DNA of 64,000 bases from Chloroflexota bacterium. GTDB lineage: Bacteria; Chloroflexota; Limnocylindria; Limnocylindrales; CSP1-4. Location: the NCBI GenBank assembly GCA_021802825.1, contig JAJZRG010000005.1:1-64000 (forward strand), written 5' to 3'. Position 1 is the stretch's first letter. Every line of letters starts with the position of its first letter. Shown piece after piece: positions 28,764 to 37,028 of the stretch. The position numbers and the translations under genes are program-made. The notes below the pieces were generated by a model. It had not been told where the DNA came from and searched no databases. It worked only from the letters and a program-made list of their open reading frames with translations.

Positions 28764-30686
28764 CTACTCGTCGTCGCCAGCCGCGCCGCGCCGACGCATG
28801 AGCACCAGCGCCACGACGACCACGACCACCACAGCGAGCACCAAGACGAGCAGCAGCGGCGCGTTCGAGGTGCTGGAGGCGGGCGTGCCGGTGTCGCCGC
28901 TGGCGGCAGGCGTGGCAGGCGCGGGCGTGGAGGCGCTCGCGGATCCGCCTGGCGCGGCCGAGGCGGACGCACCGGCCGATGCGGAGGGGGCGGCCGGGGT
29001 CGGTGACGGCGTCGCGGTCGCGGCCGTCAGGAGCGTGTAGTCGAGCGGACCGTAGGTGAAGAACGGCGTGCCGGTTGCCGGCATGTTCTGCCAGCCCCCG
29101 AACTTGTCGTTCCGGTAGACGTCGAGCGCGTTCTCGTAGTAGAGGACGTCATACGGGGCGTCCGCGTAGATGAGGTTCTGGATCTGGGCGAGAGTCGCCT
29201 TGCGTGCATCGCCCGACTGGGTCAGCTGCAGGGCGTACAGCTGGTCGAACGTCGGGTTGCAATACTGGCTGTCGGACGAGCTGCCGATCGCGTCGCACTT
29301 GAAGATCTGGAGCAGCGCGTTCGGGTCCGGGTTGCCCACCCAGCCCCACAGCTCGATGTCGTACTTGGCCTGCCCGCCGCCCTCGGGCGGCAGGACCATG
29401 TTGCCCAGGGTGCTGCTGTCGAAGCTCTGCGCCTGAACGCCGATGCCCAGCTGGCCGTACCACGACTTCACGAACTGGGCGACCTTCGGATAGTTGTCGT
29501 CCGAGTTCGGGTAGTCGAGCCGCAGGTTGATGGGCTTGCCTTCCTTGTCGAGACGGTGCCCGCTCGAGTCGAGGTGGTAGCCGGCGGCCTCGAGCTTTTG
29601 CTTCGCGAGCTCGATGTCGAATGTGCGCGGGTTGGTCGGGTCCACGTGCCAATCGCCGAGCGCCGGCGGGACGACGGTCGAGCCCTTGTCGCCGAAGCCG
29701 CCCAGCACCCGGTCAACGAGCGCCTGCTTGTCGATCGCGTAGCCGAGGGCGTCGCGGAAGGCGACGTCCTGGAGCGCCTTGGTCGAAGCGCCGCCACCCT
29801 TGATGGGCTTGCTGTAGGTGTTGAAGGCGAGCTGCGACCAGCCGTTCAGCTTGCCCGCGACGGTCGTGTACGCCGGGTCGCTCTGGAGCTGCTTGAACTG
29901 GTCGGCGTTGACCCCGCGGGCGTAGTCCAGCTCGCCCCGCTTGAGCGCCTGGACCATCGTGTCGGAGTTCTTGAAGAACTGGAGGACGACCTCGTCCTCG
30001 TACCCCTTGTTGCCCCAGTAGTTCGGGTTGCGCACGAAGCGCGCGTACTGGCCCGTCTTCCACTCGGCGAGGGTGTACGGGCCGGTGCCCACGAGCGGGC
30101 CGTCGAACTTCTCGTCAGCCATGGCCTTGTAGCCGATCTTTCCGTAGATGTGCTGCGGCAGGATCGGGATGTAGACCTGGAAGACGCGGTCGGACTGGTC
30201 CGTGGTGTAGGCGACGAAAGTGGAGGCGTCCGGGCACTCGATCTTGGTCACCCCGGCGTCCTTGACGTTGGGGTCGAGATAGCCCGCGCCGACGTTCTTG
30301 CCGTCCTTGATCGCGGCCATCGCGAGGCCCCAGGAGTAGCAGACGTCCGCGGAGGTCGCGGGCGTCCCATCGGACCACTGCATTCCGCTCCGGATGTGGA
30401 ACGTCACGCGGTCCGAAGTCCGCGTCCAGGTGTCCGCGAAGCCGGGGGCGGGATGGGCGTCCTTGTCGAACTCCGTCAGCAGGTTGTAGGTGAGCTGGAA
30501 CGCCTCATAGCCGACCACGAGGATGGTGTTGAACGGGTTGGTGGAATCGAGGTCCTGCGTGGTGCCGACCCGCAGGACCACCGGGTCCGCGGCGGCGGCG
30601 GGCGCAGCAGCTGGGAGCAGCGTGGCTCCAGCGAACACCAGCGCGGCCATGACCTGGGCTGCGCGGGCGCGGATAGTTGTGGGCAT
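28764..30686 (-). CDS. Extracellular substrate-binding protein of the peptide ABC importer, with C-terminal anchor
   Basis: A 640-aa SBP_bac_5-family protein, first gene of the importer operon. It has a signal peptide (about 1-36, cleavage after AAA) with no lipobox cysteine. The body contains 'NLLTEFDKDAHPAPGFADTW', 'VGTGPYTLAEWK' and 'LGYAIDKQALVDRVL'. After about residue 560 comes an Ala/Ser/Pro/Thr-rich linker, and a C-terminal membrane helix (LLLVLVLAVVVVVVVALVL) followed by RRR. The protein is therefore probably tethered by its C-terminus rather than by a lipid. The ATG has AGGAGG upstream. Confidence 0.9.
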   Translation of the reverse strand: MPTTIRARAAQVMAALVFAGATLLPAAAPAAAADPVVLRVGTTQDLDSTNPFNTILVVGYEAFQLTYNLLTEFDKDAHPAPGFADTWTRTSDRVTFHIRSGMQWSDGTPATSADVCYSWGLAMAAIKDGKNVGAGYLDPNVKDAGVTKIECPDASTFVAYTTDQSDRVFQVYIPILPQHIYGKIGYKAMADEKFDGPLVGTGPYTLAEWKTGQYARFVRNPNYWGNKGYEDEVVLQFFKNSDTMVQALKRGELDYARGVNADQFKQLQSDPAYTTVAGKLNGWSQLAFNTYSKPIKGGGASTKALQDVAFRDALGYAIDKQALVDRVLGGFGDKGSTVVPPALGDWHVDPTNPRTFDIELAKQKLEAAGYHLDSSGHRLDKEGKPINLRLDYPNSDDNYPKVAQFVKSWYGQLGIGVQAQSFDSSTLGNMVLPPEGGGQAKYDIELWGWVGNPDPNALLQIFKCDAIGSSSDSQYCNPTFDQLYALQLTQSGDARKATLAQIQNLIYADAPYDVLYYENALDVYRNDKFGGWQNMPATGTPFFTYGPLDYTLLTAATATPSPTPAAPSASAGASASAAPGGSASASTPAPATPAASGDTGTPASSTSNAPLLLVLVLAVVVVVVVALVLMRRRGAAGDDE

Positions 30687-30908
30687 CAGGTCTCCTCCTA
30701 CCTTGCGCCTCGGACGCGTTGCCCGGAGTGTTGCACAGCGCGACGGCGCGCGGACAGCCCTGCGCACCAGGCGCGGCAGGAGAGGGTTTCACGAAGCGCG
30801 GGTTGGCCCCGCGGATGACGTGCGCCGCCCGTCGTGGAAGGCCACGGGGGCCGCTGGGCACGGTCTGCCCGCGGGCCTCCCCGGCCGTGTCGCCCGGGAG
30901 CTGCGTCG

Positions 30909-31499
30909 TCACGTCCCGGCCTGCTCGAGCTGGTAGCGCTGGACCGCAGCGATGGTCATGAGGTCGTGGATTTCGCCCCGCCCGATCGCTGTCCGGATCT
31001 CGTCGAGCGTGGCCCACCTCACCTCGAGCGCCTCGGTGGCGTCCGGCGACGGCTCGCCCGGGCGCAGTCCCGTCGCGAGGTACATCTCACCCCGCTCGTC
31101 GGTGACCGAATTCGACGTCGTGAAGCTGAACAGGTAGCGCCACGACTCCGCCTCGTAGCCGGTCTCCTCGAGGAGCTCGCGGCGGGCACCCGCCTCCATC
31201 GTCTCGCCCTCGTCCACACCGCCCTCAGGGATCTCCCAGCTGTACTGGTCGAGCGTGTAGCGATGCTGCCCGACGAGCAGGATCCGCCCGTCGTCGCCCA
31301 GCGCGATCACCCCCACGGCACGAGTCCGGAAGTGGACAACACCGTAGATGCCTGGGCTGCCGTCCGGCCGGTCCACCTCGTCATGGAAGACCTCGAGCCA
31401 GGCGTTCTCGTACGCCGTGCGCCGCGTCCGGCGGTGCCACGGACCGACCGAGACCGGCGGGGGCGGGTCGGCTTCGTCGGCCCGGCGGGTGGTGCTCAC
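30909..31499 (-). CDS. NUDIX hydrolase, ADP-ribose pyrophosphatase-like
   Basis: A 196-aa NUDIX hydrolase. The Nudix box is intact in 'GGVDEGETMEAGARRELLEETGYEA' (G-x5-E-x7-RELxEETG), and 'YSWEIPEGG' just before it is typical of ADP-ribose/nucleotide-sugar pyrophosphatases. The GTG start is defined by TACAAC 6 nt upstream; a longer frame to 31685 would run through a promoter and a hairpin. It lies 222 nt upstream of the ABC importer in the same direction but is probably a separate unit, since the binding-protein gene has its own leader. Confidence 0.88.
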   Translation of the reverse strand: MSTTRRADEADPPPPVSVGPWHRRTRRTAYENAWLEVFHDEVDRPDGSPGIYGVVHFRTRAVGVIALGDDGRILLVGQHRYTLDQYSWEIPEGGVDEGETMEAGARRELLEETGYEAESWRYLFSFTTSNSVTDERGEMYLATGLRPGEPSPDATEALEVRWATLDEIRTAIGRGEIHDLMTIAAVQRYQLEQAGT

Positions 31500-31505
31500 C
31501 CGGCT

Positions 31506-31511
31506 GTTGTA
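31506..31511 (-). promoter_or_regulatory. -10-like element TACAAC, leaderless start
   Basis: TACAAC followed by AGCCGG and the GTG start of the NUDIX gene at 31499. Confidence 0.5.
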
Positions 31512-31595
31512 ACCGTCGGGGCGGGGGTTGGCAAGCGGGCTGTCAGGCGACGGGAAGGCGGATGTCCAATGGGCGAACAGCGCGACCAGGCGACA

Positions 31596-31632
31596 GCCGA
31601 CCCCACGCCGGCACGGCCGGCGTGGGGTCGGC
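31596..31632. repeat. Perfect 16-bp inverted repeat between divergent genes
   Basis: GCCGACCCCACGCCGG (31596-31611), loop CACGG and CCGGCGTGGGGTCGGC (31617-31632) form a perfect 16-bp stem. It lies between the divergent NUDIX and ACT genes, upstream of both promoters, so an ordinary terminator role is not expected. It could be an operator, cruciform or insulator. Confidence 0.9.
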
Positions 31633-31731
31633 GTGTGAGCGTGCCAACTGGCCACGAGTGCACACCGCACGATCCGGAGCCGCACCGTCGCGAGGTGAGC
31701 GCCGGGGCGCCAATCGCGGACCGGCAGGCGC

Positions 31732-31737
31732 TACGAT
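31732..31737 (+). promoter_or_regulatory. -10-like element TACGAT, leaderless start
   Basis: TACGAT, a 6-nt spacer and the ATG at 31744. It is identical in hexamer and distance to the HhH-GPD promoter at 4076. Confidence 0.5.
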
Positions 31738-31743
31738 GCGGCC

Positions 31744-32274
31744 ATGGCCAACCTCGTTCTCACGCTCATCGGCCCCGACCACCCTGGCATCGTGGACGCC
31801 GTGTCGGATGTGGTCTCCACCCACGGCGGCAACTGGCTGGAGAGCCGCATGGCGCAGCTCGCCGGGAAGTTCGCGGGCGTGCTGTGCATCGAGGTCGCCG
31901 AGGATCGCGTCGCGTCCCTCGAGTCGGCGCTCAAGGGCCTCGAGTCGAGCGGCCTGCATCTGGTGGTCGAGCGGAGCGAGCCCATCGCCCCGCGCCGGCT
32001 GCGGCCCATTGAGATCGAGCTGGTCGGGCAGGACCGGCTGGGCCTGGTCCGAGAGATCGCCAACGTCCTTGCGGCACAGGGGATCAACGTCGAGGAGCTC
32101 TCGACCGACCGGCGCACGGCGGCGATGTCGGGTACCGCGATGTTCGAGGCGCACATTCGCGCCAGCGTCCCCGAGGACGTGGACGTCGTCGCCGTCCGGC
32201 AGCGCCTGGAGCGGCTCGCGGCCGACCTGATGGCCGACGTCAGGCTGATCGAGGCGCTCGGCCCCTCGCACTGA
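31744..32274 (+). CDS. Double-ACT-domain protein (GcvR-like)
   Basis: A 176-aa protein made of two ACT domains. The first (about 1-80) starts 'ANLVLTLIGPDHPGIVDAVSDVVSTHGGNWLESRM'. The second (about 88-165) starts 'IEIELVGQDRLGLVREIANVLAAQGINVEEL'. This architecture is shared with the glycine-cleavage repressor GcvR and related amino-acid-sensing proteins. There is no DNA-binding domain and no gcv gene in the window, so the partner is unknown. Confidence 0.85.
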   Translation: MANLVLTLIGPDHPGIVDAVSDVVSTHGGNWLESRMAQLAGKFAGVLCIEVAEDRVASLESALKGLESSGLHLVVERSEPIAPRRLRPIEIELVGQDRLGLVREIANVLAAQGINVEELSTDRRTAAMSGTAMFEAHIRASVPEDVDVVAVRQRLERLAADLMADVRLIEALGPSH

Positions 32275-32316
32275 CCACCGGTTCGGCGCCCACGCGCAGG
32301 CCGCCACGGCCGCGGT

Positions 32317-32366
32317 CGCGCAAGTCACGGTGGACGCTGTCCGGCGCCCGCGCAACTCACGGTGGA
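32317..32366. repeat. Short direct repeat, period 32
   Basis: CGCGCAAGTCACGGTGGA at 32317 recurs at 32349 with one change (CGCGCAACTCACGGTGGA). It lies in the 232-bp gap between the ACT and CocE-type genes, which has no other recognisable feature apart from the downstream promoter. Confidence 0.7.
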
Positions 32367-32494
32367 GTCGCCAGCGGGCTCCCCGTGCGTGGACCAGGCG
32401 CGAGGCCCGGGTTTCGTGGCTCGGCCACGCTCGCGGGATCGCCATTCGACCCATCGTTGAGTCACGTGCCGCGCCGGACCCACTCCGGCGCCGA

Positions 32495-32500
32495 TAGACT
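32495..32500 (+). promoter_or_regulatory. -10-like element TAGACT, leaderless start
   Basis: TAGACT followed by CGGGCC and the GTG start at 32507. Confidence 0.55.
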
Positions 32501-32506
32501 CGGGCC

Positions 32507-34627
32507 GTGACGTCAGACCCGGAGACCACGCCCGCGGACCCTGCCACGCACGACCACGAGGTTCGCTGGGACGTCCGGATCCCGGTCCGCGACGGCCTGG
32601 AGATGGCCGCCAACCTCTGGCTGCCGCGTCCCGGTCCGGGGGCGCCGCACGAGACCTTCCCCGCCATCCTCGAGATGATCCCGTACGGCAAGGACAGCTG
32701 GCGGCGCAATGGCGACACAGGCCGCGGCGAGTGGTTCGCGGCGAGGGGATTCGCGTTCTGCCGGCTGGACGTGCGCGGCACCGGCGGCTCGCCGGGGATC
32801 GCCCGAGACGAGTACGAAGACGAGCAGACGCAGGACGGCTACGACGCGGTCGAGTGGCTTGCGGCGCAGCCGTGGTGCAACGGCAGCATCGGCATGTGGG
32901 GCATCAGCTGGGGCGGCTTCACGGCCATCCAGGTCGCCAAGCTTCGGCCGCCGCACCTGCGCGCGATCCTGCCGATGTACGCCACCGACGACCGCTACCT
33001 CGATGACGTGCACTTCCGCGGTGGCTGCATCACGGCCAGCGAGAAGAGCCAGTACGCCGTGAGCCAGCTGGGCATGAACGCGATGCCGCCGCTGCCCGCG
33101 GTCCGGGGGCCGGGCTGGTCTCACGAGCCGTGGCGCGAGCAGTGGCTGGCGCGGCTCGAGCAGACGCCGCCATGGCTGATGGCGTGGCTCCGCGAGCAGA
33201 CCGATGGGCCGTACTGGCGACGCGGCTCCCTTGCGCCCGACTACGACGCCATCGACTGCGCCGTGTTCGCCATCGCCGGCTGGTGCGATTCCTACGTGGA
33301 CCCGGCCTTCCGCATGCAGGAGCGGTGCTCGAGCGCGCGGATGCGGACCCTGGTGGGCAACTGGGGCCACTCGTTCCCCGACGACGCCTTCCCGGGGCCG
33401 AACATCAACTGGCTCCATGAGGCCGTGCGGTTCTTCGGGACGCACCTCCGAGCGGAGGCGACCGGCTGGGACGACGACCCGGCCCTGACCTGGTTCGAGC
33501 ATGCGTGGGCGACGCCGGAGGCGTTCCCCGTCGCCTGGCCTGGTCGGTGGCGGGCCGCTGCGGCCGTGCCGGTGCCGGGAGTCGAGGCGTGGTCGCTTCG
33601 GCTGGGGGCGGGGACGCTGGTCGAAGCCGACGGAGCCGAAGCCGACGAGGCCGACGAAGCCGACGAGGCCGACGAAGCCGAAGCGACCGGCGCCGAAGCC
33701 GACGCGCTCCCCCACCGGGCCACCGTGGGCACCGCCGGACCGCTCTCGTGGGGCGCTGGCAGCCCGCCCAATGGCCTCGCGCGGGACCTCCGCCCCGACG
33801 AGGCTCGCGGCCTGACATACACGTCGGCGCCACTGGAGCGCCCCGTCTCGGTCATCGGCGCCCCGCTGGCCCATCTCCACCTCTCAGCCACGGTGCCCGT
33901 GGCGACCTGCGCGGTCCGCCTGTCCGAGGTGGCTCCCGATGGGACCTCGGCGCTCGTGGCGCAGGGCGTCCTCAACCTCACGCACCGCCGCTCCGACACC
34001 GACCCCGAGCCGCTCGTGCCCGGTCAGGTCGAGGCTGTCGCGGTCCCGCTGCGCGCCATCGGCTACCGCTTCTCCCCCGGCCACCGGATTCGGCTGACGG
34101 TCCACACGGCGCTCTGGCCGATCCTCTGGCCGTCGCCGCTCGCGGGCGAGCTCCGCGTCCATCGCGGCTCGGCCATGCCGTCTCGGCTCGTCCTGCCCGT
34201 CCTGCCCGATGCCGCCCCGACGCTCGAGCCCCCCTCCTTCGACACCTCGCCGGCCGGGCTCCGCGAGGTCGGGGGCGGCGAGGAGGGGCCGTCGGTGTGG
34301 GAGATCGCCGAGGACGTGCTCCGCGGCGAGGTCCGGGTCACCATCGCGGAGGGCGGCGCCAGCCTGCTCGAGGACGGCTCGCGGGTGTACAGCTCGGAGC
34401 GGCTGGTTTTGCTGGCCTCGGATCCCGACCCTGCCCGCGCCCAACTCGACGCCGAGGTGGTCTACGCCTGGACCGGCCCGGACTTCGACGCCGACATCCG
34501 GGCCCAAGGCTGGATCGTCTCGGACGAGGCCGCGTTCGACGTCAGGGTGGACCTCGACGTGCGGCTCGACGGCGTGCCCTTCTTCGCGCGAAGCTGGTCG
34601 GAGCGTATCCCCCGCCGACTCGCCTGA
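32507..34627 (+). CDS. CocE/NonD family alpha/beta hydrolase
   Basis: A 706-aa Xaa-Pro dipeptidyl-peptidase-like hydrolase. The N-terminal alpha/beta-hydrolase domain has 'RIPVRDGLEMAANLWLP', 'LDVRGTGGSPG' and the nucleophile elbow 'GMWGISWGGF' (catalytic Ser near residue 141). 'GWCDSYVDPAF' and 'GNWGHSFPDD' supply the acid and histidine regions. The C-terminal jelly-roll domain begins near 430 and includes 'HRIRLTVHTALWPILWPSP'. An acidic low-complexity insertion of tandem Ala-Asp-Glu units lies near residues 373-400. Substrates may be acyl peptides or esters. The GTG start is set by TAGACT. Confidence 0.88.
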   Translation: MTSDPETTPADPATHDHEVRWDVRIPVRDGLEMAANLWLPRPGPGAPHETFPAILEMIPYGKDSWRRNGDTGRGEWFAARGFAFCRLDVRGTGGSPGIARDEYEDEQTQDGYDAVEWLAAQPWCNGSIGMWGISWGGFTAIQVAKLRPPHLRAILPMYATDDRYLDDVHFRGGCITASEKSQYAVSQLGMNAMPPLPAVRGPGWSHEPWREQWLARLEQTPPWLMAWLREQTDGPYWRRGSLAPDYDAIDCAVFAIAGWCDSYVDPAFRMQERCSSARMRTLVGNWGHSFPDDAFPGPNINWLHEAVRFFGTHLRAEATGWDDDPALTWFEHAWATPEAFPVAWPGRWRAAAAVPVPGVEAWSLRLGAGTLVEADGAEADEADEADEADEAEATGAEADALPHRATVGTAGPLSWGAGSPPNGLARDLRPDEARGLTYTSAPLERPVSVIGAPLAHLHLSATVPVATCAVRLSEVAPDGTSALVAQGVLNLTHRRSDTDPEPLVPGQVEAVAVPLRAIGYRFSPGHRIRLTVHTALWPILWPSPLAGELRVHRGSAMPSRLVLPVLPDAAPTLEPPSFDTSPAGLREVGGGEEGPSVWEIAEDVLRGEVRVTIAEGGASLLEDGSRVYSSERLVLLASDPDPARAQLDAEVVYAWTGPDFDADIRAQGWIVSDEAAFDVRVDLDVRLDGVPFFARSWSERIPRRLA
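33626..33705. repeat. In-frame GCCGAC/GCCGAA microsatellite in the CocE-type gene
   Basis: Alternating GCCGAC, GAAGCC and GAGGCC hexa- and nonanucleotides encode an Ala-Asp-Glu/Ala tract (ADEADEADEADEAE). It sits at the junction between the hydrolase and C-terminal domains. All units are multiples of three, so slippage would keep the frame. Confidence 0.85.
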
Positions 34628-34717
34628 CGGGCGAGGTCGCGCGGCATCTGGCCCCAACGTTGGGCGGTGCACCACGGCCGCGAAAGCGCGCCCCTCGCCC
34701 CAGCCGCGGCCGACGGC

Positions 34718-34723
34718 TAGACT
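34718..34723 (+). promoter_or_regulatory. -10-like element TAGACT, leaderless start of thyX
   Basis: TAGACT followed by TCGGGC and the ATG at 34730. Confidence 0.55.
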
Positions 34724-34729
34724 TCGGGC

Positions 34730-35587
34730 ATGGCAGACGTCCTCGAGCCCGCTCGCGCCAAGACCGCGATCCCGCGCAACCCCGGGCGGCACGACCTGGG
34801 CATGTCCGCGACGCTGCTGTTCCCCAACCGCGAGATCGTCGAGAAGTACTACGTGCCGCTCGTCTACACGGCGTGCCGGACGTGCTACTCCGAGCTCGAG
34901 CCGCAGGAGATCTTCCGGCGGGCGGTCGAGGGCGAGGTCAACCCGGCCGCCATGCAGCGGCTGATGACCAACGTGATCGAGTCCGGCCACGGCTCCACCA
35001 TCGAGCACATCGTGTTCACGTTCGCGATCAGCGGCGTGTCGCGGACCCTGTCGCACCAGCTCGTCCGGCACCGCGCCGGCGTCGCCTTCGACCAGCAGAG
35101 CCAGCGGTACGTCAAGTTCAAGGGCGCGGCCACGATGCTCCCGGCGACGATCGCGGAGGGCGACCCCGAGCTGCGCGAGCGCTTCGAGGAGCAGGTGGAC
35201 GGCGCGCTCGAGCTCTACGGCGAGCTGGTCGATGCCGGCGTGCCCGGCGAGGACGCGCGGTTCGTGTTCCCCAACGCCACCCGGACGAATCTGGTGATGA
35301 CCACGAACCTGCGGGCGCTGATCCACATGAGCGGCCTGCGCTTGTGCACCATGGCCCAGTGGGAGATCCGCCGGCTGTTCCAACTGATCCGCCACGAGGT
35401 GTTCACGGTGTCGCCGTTCCTGGGCTCGTTCCTCGCGCCCAAGTGCGTCCCGCTGGGCTACTGCGACGAGTTCAACAACCGGGACGGGCACTGCCCCATC
35501 CGGCCGCACAAGGATGCGGTGCTGGGCGCCTGGGCCGAGAAGCGGGCCGCGGCGAAGGCCGCCGGGCGCGACCTGCCCACCGCGTAG
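34730..35587 (+). CDS. thyX: FAD-dependent thymidylate synthase
   Basis: A 285-aa flavin-dependent thymidylate synthase converting dUMP to dTMP with methylenetetrahydrofolate and reduced FAD. The ThyX motif is R113-H-R115-x-G...S124-x-R-Y in 'RHRAGVAFDQQSQRY'. 'GHGSTIEHIVFTF' and 'NLRALIHMSGLRLCTMAQWEIR' are also diagnostic. The N-terminal 30 residues and the Cys-containing C-terminus ('GYCDEFNN..HCPIRP') suggest a somewhat extended subfamily. No thyA is seen in the window. Confidence 0.96.
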   Translation: MADVLEPARAKTAIPRNPGRHDLGMSATLLFPNREIVEKYYVPLVYTACRTCYSELEPQEIFRRAVEGEVNPAAMQRLMTNVIESGHGSTIEHIVFTFAISGVSRTLSHQLVRHRAGVAFDQQSQRYVKFKGAATMLPATIAEGDPELRERFEEQVDGALELYGELVDAGVPGEDARFVFPNATRTNLVMTTNLRALIHMSGLRLCTMAQWEIRRLFQLIRHEVFTVSPFLGSFLAPKCVPLGYCDEFNNRDGHCPIRPHKDAVLGAWAEKRAAAKAAGRDLPTA

Positions 35588-35644
35588 CCGAACCTCCGCG
35601 GAACGAAGCCGGGCGCGTGCGGGGTCGACGCGGAAAGCGAGACG

Positions 35645-36514
35645 TCAGAGCTCGGCGATGAACCTGCGCAGGACCCTCGCGAGCCGGGGGCCGGCTTCGA
35701 GGCCAGCGGCGAGGACGTCCTCGTGCGTGAGCGCAACCCCGGTGTAGCCCGCCCCGGCGTTGGTCACCAGCGACACGCCGCACACCTCGAGGCCGACCCA
35801 TCGGGCGGCGACCGCCTCGAGGACGGTTGACATGCCCACCGCGTCGGCCCCCAGGATGCGGGCCATGCGGACCTCGGCCGGGGTCTCGTAGTTGGGGCCG
35901 ATGAAGCCCGCGTAGACGCCGTCCTCGAGGGCCACGCCCTCCTCGATCGCCGCGACATGGAGGCGCTCCCGCAGGCGCGGCGACCAGGCGTCGGTCAGGT
36001 CCGGGAACCGCTCGCCCAGCTCGTCGGCGTTGGCGCCCATGAGCGACGAGCGACCGGTGAGGTTGATGTGGTCCGTGACGGCCATGAGCGTCCCCGGGCC
36101 GAACAGCGGGTTGGCGCCACCCGCGGCGTTGGTCAGGATCACGATCTTGGCGCCCAGTTGGTGGAACAGCAGCACGGGCTGGACGACAAGGCCCGGCGCG
36201 TTGCCCTCGTAGAGGTGGAACCGGCCCTGGAGCACCGCGACCGGCACGCCGTCGATCGTGCCCAGGATGAGCCGGCCCGCGTGCCCGGGCGCCGTGGCCG
36301 CGGGCCAGCCGGGCAGCTCCTCGAACGGGATCGCGACCGGCTGCTCCAGGGCGTCGGCCAGGTCGCCGAGCCCGGACCCGAGGATCATGCCGACGCGCGG
36401 GACGAGGTCGGTCCGGGCGCGGACGGCGGCGACCAGGGCGGCGAGGCGCGCGGGCTGGTCGGCCGGGGGGATGGGTCGGGCGCGGTCGATCGGATCGTGG
36501 TTCGGGGTGCTCAT
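35645..36514 (-). CDS. Purine-nucleoside phosphorylase (trimeric PNP type)
   Basis: A 289-aa phosphorolytic enzyme cleaving inosine/guanosine-type nucleosides in purine salvage. 'MILGSGLGDLAD' (phosphate loop), 'GHAGRLILGTIDGVPVAVLQGRFHLYEG', 'NAAGGANPLFGPGTLMAVTDHINLTG' and 'GPNYETPAEVRM' are the signature segments. Near residue 250 'SLVTNAGAGY' carries the Asn that selects 6-oxopurines. The ATG has TAGACT 9 nt upstream. It converges on thyX, 57 nt away, so two nucleotide-salvage genes face each other. Confidence 0.95.
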   Translation of the reverse strand: MSTPNHDPIDRARPIPPADQPARLAALVAAVRARTDLVPRVGMILGSGLGDLADALEQPVAIPFEELPGWPAATAPGHAGRLILGTIDGVPVAVLQGRFHLYEGNAPGLVVQPVLLFHQLGAKIVILTNAAGGANPLFGPGTLMAVTDHINLTGRSSLMGANADELGERFPDLTDAWSPRLRERLHVAAIEEGVALEDGVYAGFIGPNYETPAEVRMARILGADAVGMSTVLEAVAARWVGLEVCGVSLVTNAGAGYTGVALTHEDVLAAGLEAGPRLARVLRRFIAEL

Positions 36515-36659
36515 CGGAGCCTGAGTCTATCGGGCGCGGCGGGCGCCGAGGAACGGCGATGCGCCCAACGCCGATGCGCCGGTTCGCGGATCCGAGGGCT
36601 GGTGCGGAGGCGGGCCTTCGCCGCATTCAGGCCCTTGGGATTGCGGCCTTAAGCTTCGA

Positions 36660-36709
36660 CGCCCGAAAGGAGTACTGACACCGGGATGCCAGTCACGTCC
36701 TTCCGGGCG
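36660..36709. repeat. Long imperfect hairpin upstream of PNP
   Basis: CGCCCG-AAGGA-TGAC on the left pairs with GTCA-TCCTT-CGGGCG on the right, giving 15 pairs broken by small internal loops around a 12-nt apex. It is 146 bp upstream of the PNP start and could be either part of a long leader or an independent element. Confidence 0.65.
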
Positions 36710-36788
36710 CCCGAGGCGGCTGGCCCTTGCGAGCTGCCCACCGTCGGCAACGAAGCCTCCGAAGATCAGACCGTCCGGCGGCCCTGCC

Positions 36789-36990
36789 CTTGATGTCATC
36801 TCGGACCGAGCCCCTGTGGGTCCTTGCCTTGATGCGATCGCGGCGCCAACGGCGTCGGAGCGGTCTTGAGGCGATCGCCTCCGCTCCTCCGTGGCCCCCG
36901 GTGACCTTGAGGTGATCTCAGTCGCCGAGCTGGGACGGTCTTGAGGCGATCGCCTCCGTCCCTGGCCTCCGGTGGTTCCCTTCGGGCAAG
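36789..36990. repeat. Five-unit tandem array around CTTGAKGYGATCKC
   Basis: The core CTTGA(T/G)G(T/C)(G/C)ATC(T/G)C begins at 36789, 36828, 36865, 36906 and 36940, spaced 34-41 bp. Units 3 and 5 extend into hairpins with 7-bp outer stems that differ by two compensated base pairs: GGAGCGG/CCGCTCC (36857-36887) and GGGACGG/CCGTCCC (36932-36962). Both enclose the palindrome AGGCGATCGCCT. Confidence 0.8.
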
Positions 36991-37028
36991 ATCCACTCTA
37001 GGGCTTGGCCCGGCAGCCTCCAACAGGG

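Noticed and set aside
36828..36955. HIP1-like octamers (GCGATCGC) as evidence of a cyanobacterial-type repeat system.
   Set aside because: GCGATCGC also occurs inside coding sequence elsewhere in the window and is common by chance at this GC. Only the surrounding tandem structure is noteworthy.
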